From Streptomyces subrutilus (GTDB lineage: Bacteria > Actinomycetota > Actinomycetes > Streptomycetales > Streptomycetaceae), in the NCBI RefSeq assembly GCF_008704535.1, contig NZ_CP023701.1, forward strand, positions 4,466,501-4,530,500: DNA of 64,000 nt, given 5' to 3'. The notes beneath the pieces were generated by a model. The model was not told the DNA's origin. It did not search any database and worked only from the letters and a program-made list of their open reading frames with translations. The position numbers and the translations under genes were made by a program. Below, in pieces: positions 60,756 to 64,000 of this stretch (position 1 is the first letter of the stretch; every line of letters begins with the position of its first letter).

Positions 60756-63337
60756 GCGGCACCGTCCTGAAGACCTCGCGGCGCAACCTCGTCGCGCACA
60801 AGGGGCGGATGGCGCTCTCGGCCGTGGCGGTCCTGCTCTCCGTCGCCTTCGTCTGCGGCACCCTGGTGTTCACCGACACCATGAACACCACCTTCGACAA
60901 GCTGTTCGCCGTCACCGGCTCCGACGTGACGGTCAGCCCGAAGGCCGCCGAGGACGGCGACGAGAACCCCGACCGCGGCCGGCCCGAGACGCTGGACGGC
61001 TCGGTCGTCGCGAAGGTGCGCGCCGCCGCGGGCGTCAAGAGCGCGGAGGGCGCCGTCGTCTCGATGTCCGTCACCGTCGTCGACGGCGAGAACCGGAACC
61101 TGGGCTCGACCACCGGCGCCCCGACCATCGCGGGCGACTGGAACGACAACGAGCTCAAGTCCATGAAGATCACCTCCGGCCACGCACCGCGCGGCCCCAC
61201 CGAGGTGATGATCGACTCCGACACCGCGCGCAAGCACGGGCTGCGGCTCGGCGACGAGGTGCGCACCATCGCCGTCACCGGTGACGCCCGCGCCCGGATC
61301 AGCGGCATCGCCGCCTTCACCGTCACCAACCCCGGCGCGGCCGTCGTCTACTTCGACACCGACACCGCGCAGCGCCGACTGCTCGGCGAGCCCGGCGCGT
61401 TCACGCACGTCAACGTGGTCGCCGCGGACGGGGTGAGCGACGAGCAGCTCAAGCGCGACGTCGCCGCCGCCGTGGGCGCGGACGCCTACAAGCTCCAGAC
61501 GGCGCAGGAGGCCGCGGACGCGAACCGCAAGGACGTCGGCTCCTTCCTCGACGTCCTGAAGTACGTGATGCTCGGCTTCGCCGGGATCGCCTTCCTCGTC
61601 GGCATCTTCCTCATCTTCAACACCTTCTCGATGCTGGTCGCCCAGCGCACCCGCGAGATCGGCCTGATGCGCGCCATCGGCGCCGACAGCGGACAGGTCC
61701 TCAAGTCCGTGGTCGTCGAGGCCCTCCTCCTCGGCGTGGTGGGCTCGGTCCTCGGGGTCGGGGCGGGCGTCGGCCTGGCCGTCGGGCTGATGCGGCTCAT
61801 GGGCCGGATGGGCATGCACCTGTCGACCGACGACCTGACCGTCGCCTGGACCACCCCGGTCGTCGGGGTCGTGCTCGGCGTGGTCGTCACCGTCGTCGCC
61901 GCGTACGTCCCGGCCCGCCGGGCCGGCCGGGTCTCGCCGATGGCGGCCCTGCGCGAATCGGGCACCCCGGGCGACCGCAAGGCCGGCGCGGTCCGCGCCG
62001 CGCTCGGCCTGGTCCTCACCGGTGCCGGCGGCGCCGCGCTCCTCCTCGCCGGGGCCGCCGACCGGGCCGGGGCCGGATCGCTCTGGCTGGGCCTGGGCGT
62101 GGTCCTCACGCTCGTCGGCTTCATCGTCATCGGACCGCTGCTCGCCGCGGGCGTGGTGCGGGTGCTCTCCGGCGCCGTGCTGCGGCCCTTCGGGTCCGTG
62201 GGGCGCCTCGCCGAGCGCAACGCCCTGCGCAACCCGCGCCGCACCGGCGCCACCGCCGCCGCGCTGATGATCGGGCTCGCCCTGGTCGCCTGCCTGTCGG
62301 TCGTCGGCTCCTCGATGGTCGCCTCGGCCACCGACGAGCTCGACAAGTCGGTCGGCGCGGACTACATCGTCGACTCCACCAGCGGGCAGCCCGTGGTGCC
62401 CCAGGCCGAGCAGGCGCTGCGCGCCGCCCCGGGCCTGGACCACGTCACCGCCTACCGCCTGGTGGAGGCGAAGGTCACCGCCCCCGACGGCTCCACCGTG
62501 ACCGAGGGGCTGGGCGCCACCGATCCGACCTACGCCCGCGACATCCGCCGCAAGATGACCGCCGGCGAGCACGCGGCCGCCTACGGCGAGGGCGCCATCT
62601 CGGTCGGCTCGCAGTACGCCACCGCGCACGGCATCGCGCTCGGCGACGCGCTGACGGTCGCCTTCACCGGCGGCAACACCGTCCGCCTGAAGGTCGCCGC
62701 GATCACCGGCGACGAGGGCAACCTCGATCGGGGCATGAAGTACGTCAGCACCGCGACGGCCGAGGCGAACGTCCCGGCCGACCGGATGCCGCGCCCCTTC
62801 ATGCTGCTGGCCACCGCCGCGGACGGGCACTCCGCCGCGGCCGCCTACCGGGGCGTCAAGGACGCGCTCGCCGACTACCCCCAGTACCAGGTCCGCGACC
62901 AGGCCGACTACAAGCAGGCGCTGAAGGACCAGGTCGGCCAGCTGCTGAACATGGTCTACGGGCTCCTCGCCCTCGCCATCGTCGTCGCCGTCCTGGGCGT
63001 GGTGAACACCCTCGCCCTGTCGGTCGTCGAACGGACCCGCGAGATCGGCCTGATGCGCGCCATCGGCCTCTCCCGCCGCCAGCTGCGCCGCATGATCCGC
63101 CTGGAGTCGGTGGTCATCGCCCTCTTCGGCGCCCTCCTCGGCCTCGGGCTGGGCATGGGCTGGGGCGCCAGCGCGCAGCAGCTGCTCGCGCTCCAGGGCC
63201 TGAAGGTGCTGGAGATCCCCTGGCCGACGATCCTCGGGGTGTTCGCCGCCTCGGCCTTCGTGGGCCTGTTCGCCGCGCTGGTCCCGGCCTTCCGGGCGGG
63301 GCGGATGAACGTACTGAACGCGATCGCGGGCGAGTAG
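60752..63337 (+). CDS. FtsX-type ABC permease (MacB family, tandem domains)
   Basis: 861 residues. One TM helix (ALSAVAVLLSVAFVCGTLVF), a long extracytoplasmic MacB_PCD-like domain, then an FtsX unit of three TM helices containing VAQRTREIGLMRAIGADSGQ. A middle TM block, a second extracytoplasmic domain (YIVDSTSGQPVVPQAEQALR) and a second FtsX unit with VVERTREIGLMRAIGLSRRQ follow. About ten TM helices in all. Such systems are mechanotransmission machines that export lipoproteins, peptides or antibiotics rather than classical pores. The ATG overlaps the ATPase stop. Substrate unknown. Confidence 0.92.
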   Translation: MSGTVLKTSRRNLVAHKGRMALSAVAVLLSVAFVCGTLVFTDTMNTTFDKLFAVTGSDVTVSPKAAEDGDENPDRGRPETLDGSVVAKVRAAAGVKSAEGAVVSMSVTVVDGENRNLGSTTGAPTIAGDWNDNELKSMKITSGHAPRGPTEVMIDSDTARKHGLRLGDEVRTIAVTGDARARISGIAAFTVTNPGAAVVYFDTDTAQRRLLGEPGAFTHVNVVAADGVSDEQLKRDVAAAVGADAYKLQTAQEAADANRKDVGSFLDVLKYVMLGFAGIAFLVGIFLIFNTFSMLVAQRTREIGLMRAIGADSGQVLKSVVVEALLLGVVGSVLGVGAGVGLAVGLMRLMGRMGMHLSTDDLTVAWTTPVVGVVLGVVVTVVAAYVPARRAGRVSPMAALRESGTPGDRKAGAVRAALGLVLTGAGGAALLLAGAADRAGAGSLWLGLGVVLTLVGFIVIGPLLAAGVVRVLSGAVLRPFGSVGRLAERNALRNPRRTGATAAALMIGLALVACLSVVGSSMVASATDELDKSVGADYIVDSTSGQPVVPQAEQALRAAPGLDHVTAYRLVEAKVTAPDGSTVTEGLGATDPTYARDIRRKMTAGEHAAAYGEGAISVGSQYATAHGIALGDALTVAFTGGNTVRLKVAAITGDEGNLDRGMKYVSTATAEANVPADRMPRPFMLLATAADGHSAAAAYRGVKDALADYPQYQVRDQADYKQALKDQVGQLLNMVYGLLALAIVVAVLGVVNTLALSVVERTREIGLMRAIGLSRRQLRRMIRLESVVIALFGALLGLGLGMGWGASAQQLLALQGLKVLEIPWPTILGVFAASAFVGLFAALVPAFRAGRMNVLNAIAGE

Positions 63338-63374
63338 CACCGCCGCGCGGTCGTCACGGGGGACAACGGGGGAC

Positions 63375-63410
63375 GGCCCCGGCCCGGCCCGTCAGGGCGG
63401 GGCCGGGGCC
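63375..63410. terminator. G/C-rich hairpin after the ABC permease
   Basis: GGCCCCGGCCCGGCCC (63375-63390) pairs with GGGCGGGGCCGGGGCC (63395-63410) around GTCA with two mismatches. Confidence 0.7.
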
Positions 63411-63449
63411 GCGCCGCGTCCGCCGGCCGCGCGCCGCGCCCCGCGGGGA

Positions 63450-64000
63450 TCAGGAGCGGCGCATCAGGACGATGCCCTCGGCCTCGCCGACCAGCGTGAA
63501 CCGTGCGCCGGGGTGCAGCTGGAGCGCGTAGGCCGTCGGGTCCTCGCCCGCCCACTTCGAGGAGTTGTCGATGGCGATCCAGTCGGGCACCACGCCCTTG
63601 CTGCCGCCGATCCACAGCACGCGGCAGCGGGAGGTCAGCCGGGTCAGCGGGGTGGTGTCGGCCTCGACGACGGCGCCGTCGGGTATCTCGGCCAGCAGCC
63701 GCTCGACGGCCACGGCGCGGGCGGGCCGCTCGTACGTGCGGGCCTCGGCCAGCCGGGAGGTCGGCAGGGTGGTCGCGGCGAGGGCCAGGCCGGCGGCGAG
63801 CACGGCGGTGGGCAGCTGGAGCGCGTACGCCCGCAGCCGCGGCCGGCGGCCGCGCCGGACGATGTCGATGGCGTCGACCAGGGCGAGGGTGACCACGGGC
63901 ATCAGCACCGCGCTGTAGTGCCAGTCGGTGGACCAGTAGTGCGGGTCCCCGGACAGGAACCGCCAGCCCAGCGTGGGAGCGGCGACCAGCAGCAGCGGGG
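63450..64000 (-). CDS. DUF2079 membrane protein (partial, N-terminus beyond window)
   Basis: The frame is open through the right edge, so the gene starts outside the window. The last 183 residues include RFLSGDPHYWSTDWHYSAVL, a typical DUF2079 segment, a TM helix (TAVLAAGLALAATTLPTSRL) and a soluble C-terminus ending VGEAEGIVLMRRS. DUF2079 proteins are multispanning and resemble GT-C glycosyltransferases, but no activity is established. An ATG at 63908 inside the frame is not the start, because conserved sequence continues upstream of it. Confidence 0.8.
   Translation of the reverse strand, partial: PLLLVAAPTLGWRFLSGDPHYWSTDWHYSAVLMPVVTLALVDAIDIVRRGRRPRLRAYALQLPTAVLAAGLALAATTLPTSRLAEARTYERPARAVAVERLLAEIPDGAVVEADTTPLTRLTSRCRVLWIGGSKGVVPDWIAIDNSSKWAGEDPTAYALQLHPGARFTLVGEAEGIVLMRRS

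Overview
The window is about 73% G+C, has strong third-position G/C bias and frequent GTG starts, and uses many -10-like hexamers (TANNNT) 6 to 8 nt before a start codon, the pattern of leaderless mRNAs. It carries a SepX-type division protein, an SsgA-like protein, an RpfB-type resuscitation factor, an actinobacterial protein O-mannosyltransferase and the tamR/tam pair. Together these indicate a Streptomyces chromosome, and the density of housekeeping genes indicates the conserved core rather than an arm. I see no insertion sequence, prophage, integrase or CRISPR array.

Layout. 1-2.7 kb: end of moaC, a Mog-type protein, a RimJ-type acetyltransferase, sepX and tRNA-Ala(CGC). 2.8-8.8 kb: a GNAT protein and xthA read from a 38-bp divergent promoter; a MerR regulator divergent from a Baeyer-Villiger-type monooxygenase, alpha/beta hydrolase and SDR operon. 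8.9-15.3 kb: a tricorn-type protease divergent from a TetR regulator and MMPL exporter. 15.3-18.5 kb: an SsgA-like protein divergent from an ECF-type nickel/cobalt importer (MN fusion, Q, O) preceded by a Nur-box-like site. 18.6-24.4 kb: serine hydrolase, PBP, Pmt, RsmI. 24.6-29.8 kb: a zinc-ribbon protein, TatD, then the overlapping rpfB-ksgA-ispE, ending in a nine-copy hexamer repeat. 29.9-38.6 kb: an ABC-F protein, two membrane-anchored beta-propeller proteins, and galE between two LuxR-type regulators, one with a degenerate receiver. 38.5-41.9 kb: tamR/tam with three operator-like palindromes; a desaturase and TetR pair with a tandem operator. 42.3-49.4 kb: ppc, pth, rplY, prs, glmU, tRNA-Gln(TTG). 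49.5-56 kb: an orphan histidine kinase, then a cluster built only from polymorphic-toxin and SUKH-immunity domains. 56.1-64 kb: a DivIVA-like coiled-coil protein, a membrane protein, a DHA2 exporter divergent from a MacB/FtsX-type ABC system, and a partial DUF2079 protein.

How the genes work together. Several units pair a regulator with its target across a shared promoter (MerR/monooxygenase, TamR/tam) or within one transcript (TetR-MMPL, desaturase-TetR), and operator-like dyads are visible in each case. Cell-envelope and division functions recur (SepX, SsgA-like, PBP, Pmt, RpfB, GlmU, DivIVA-like).

Most unusual region: 50.9-56.0 kb. A YwqJ-type deaminase is followed 2 bp later by a SUKH-3 protein. 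Divergent from it are a single-chain WHH-nuclease/SUKH fusion and an 825-residue protein joining an Imm35/YrhB-like region, a linker with five copies of an HAATMLAGP motif, an XOO_2897-type deaminase and a SUKH-4 domain. No secretion signal or delivery gene is visible. All family names come from motif recognition by eye, not from database searches.
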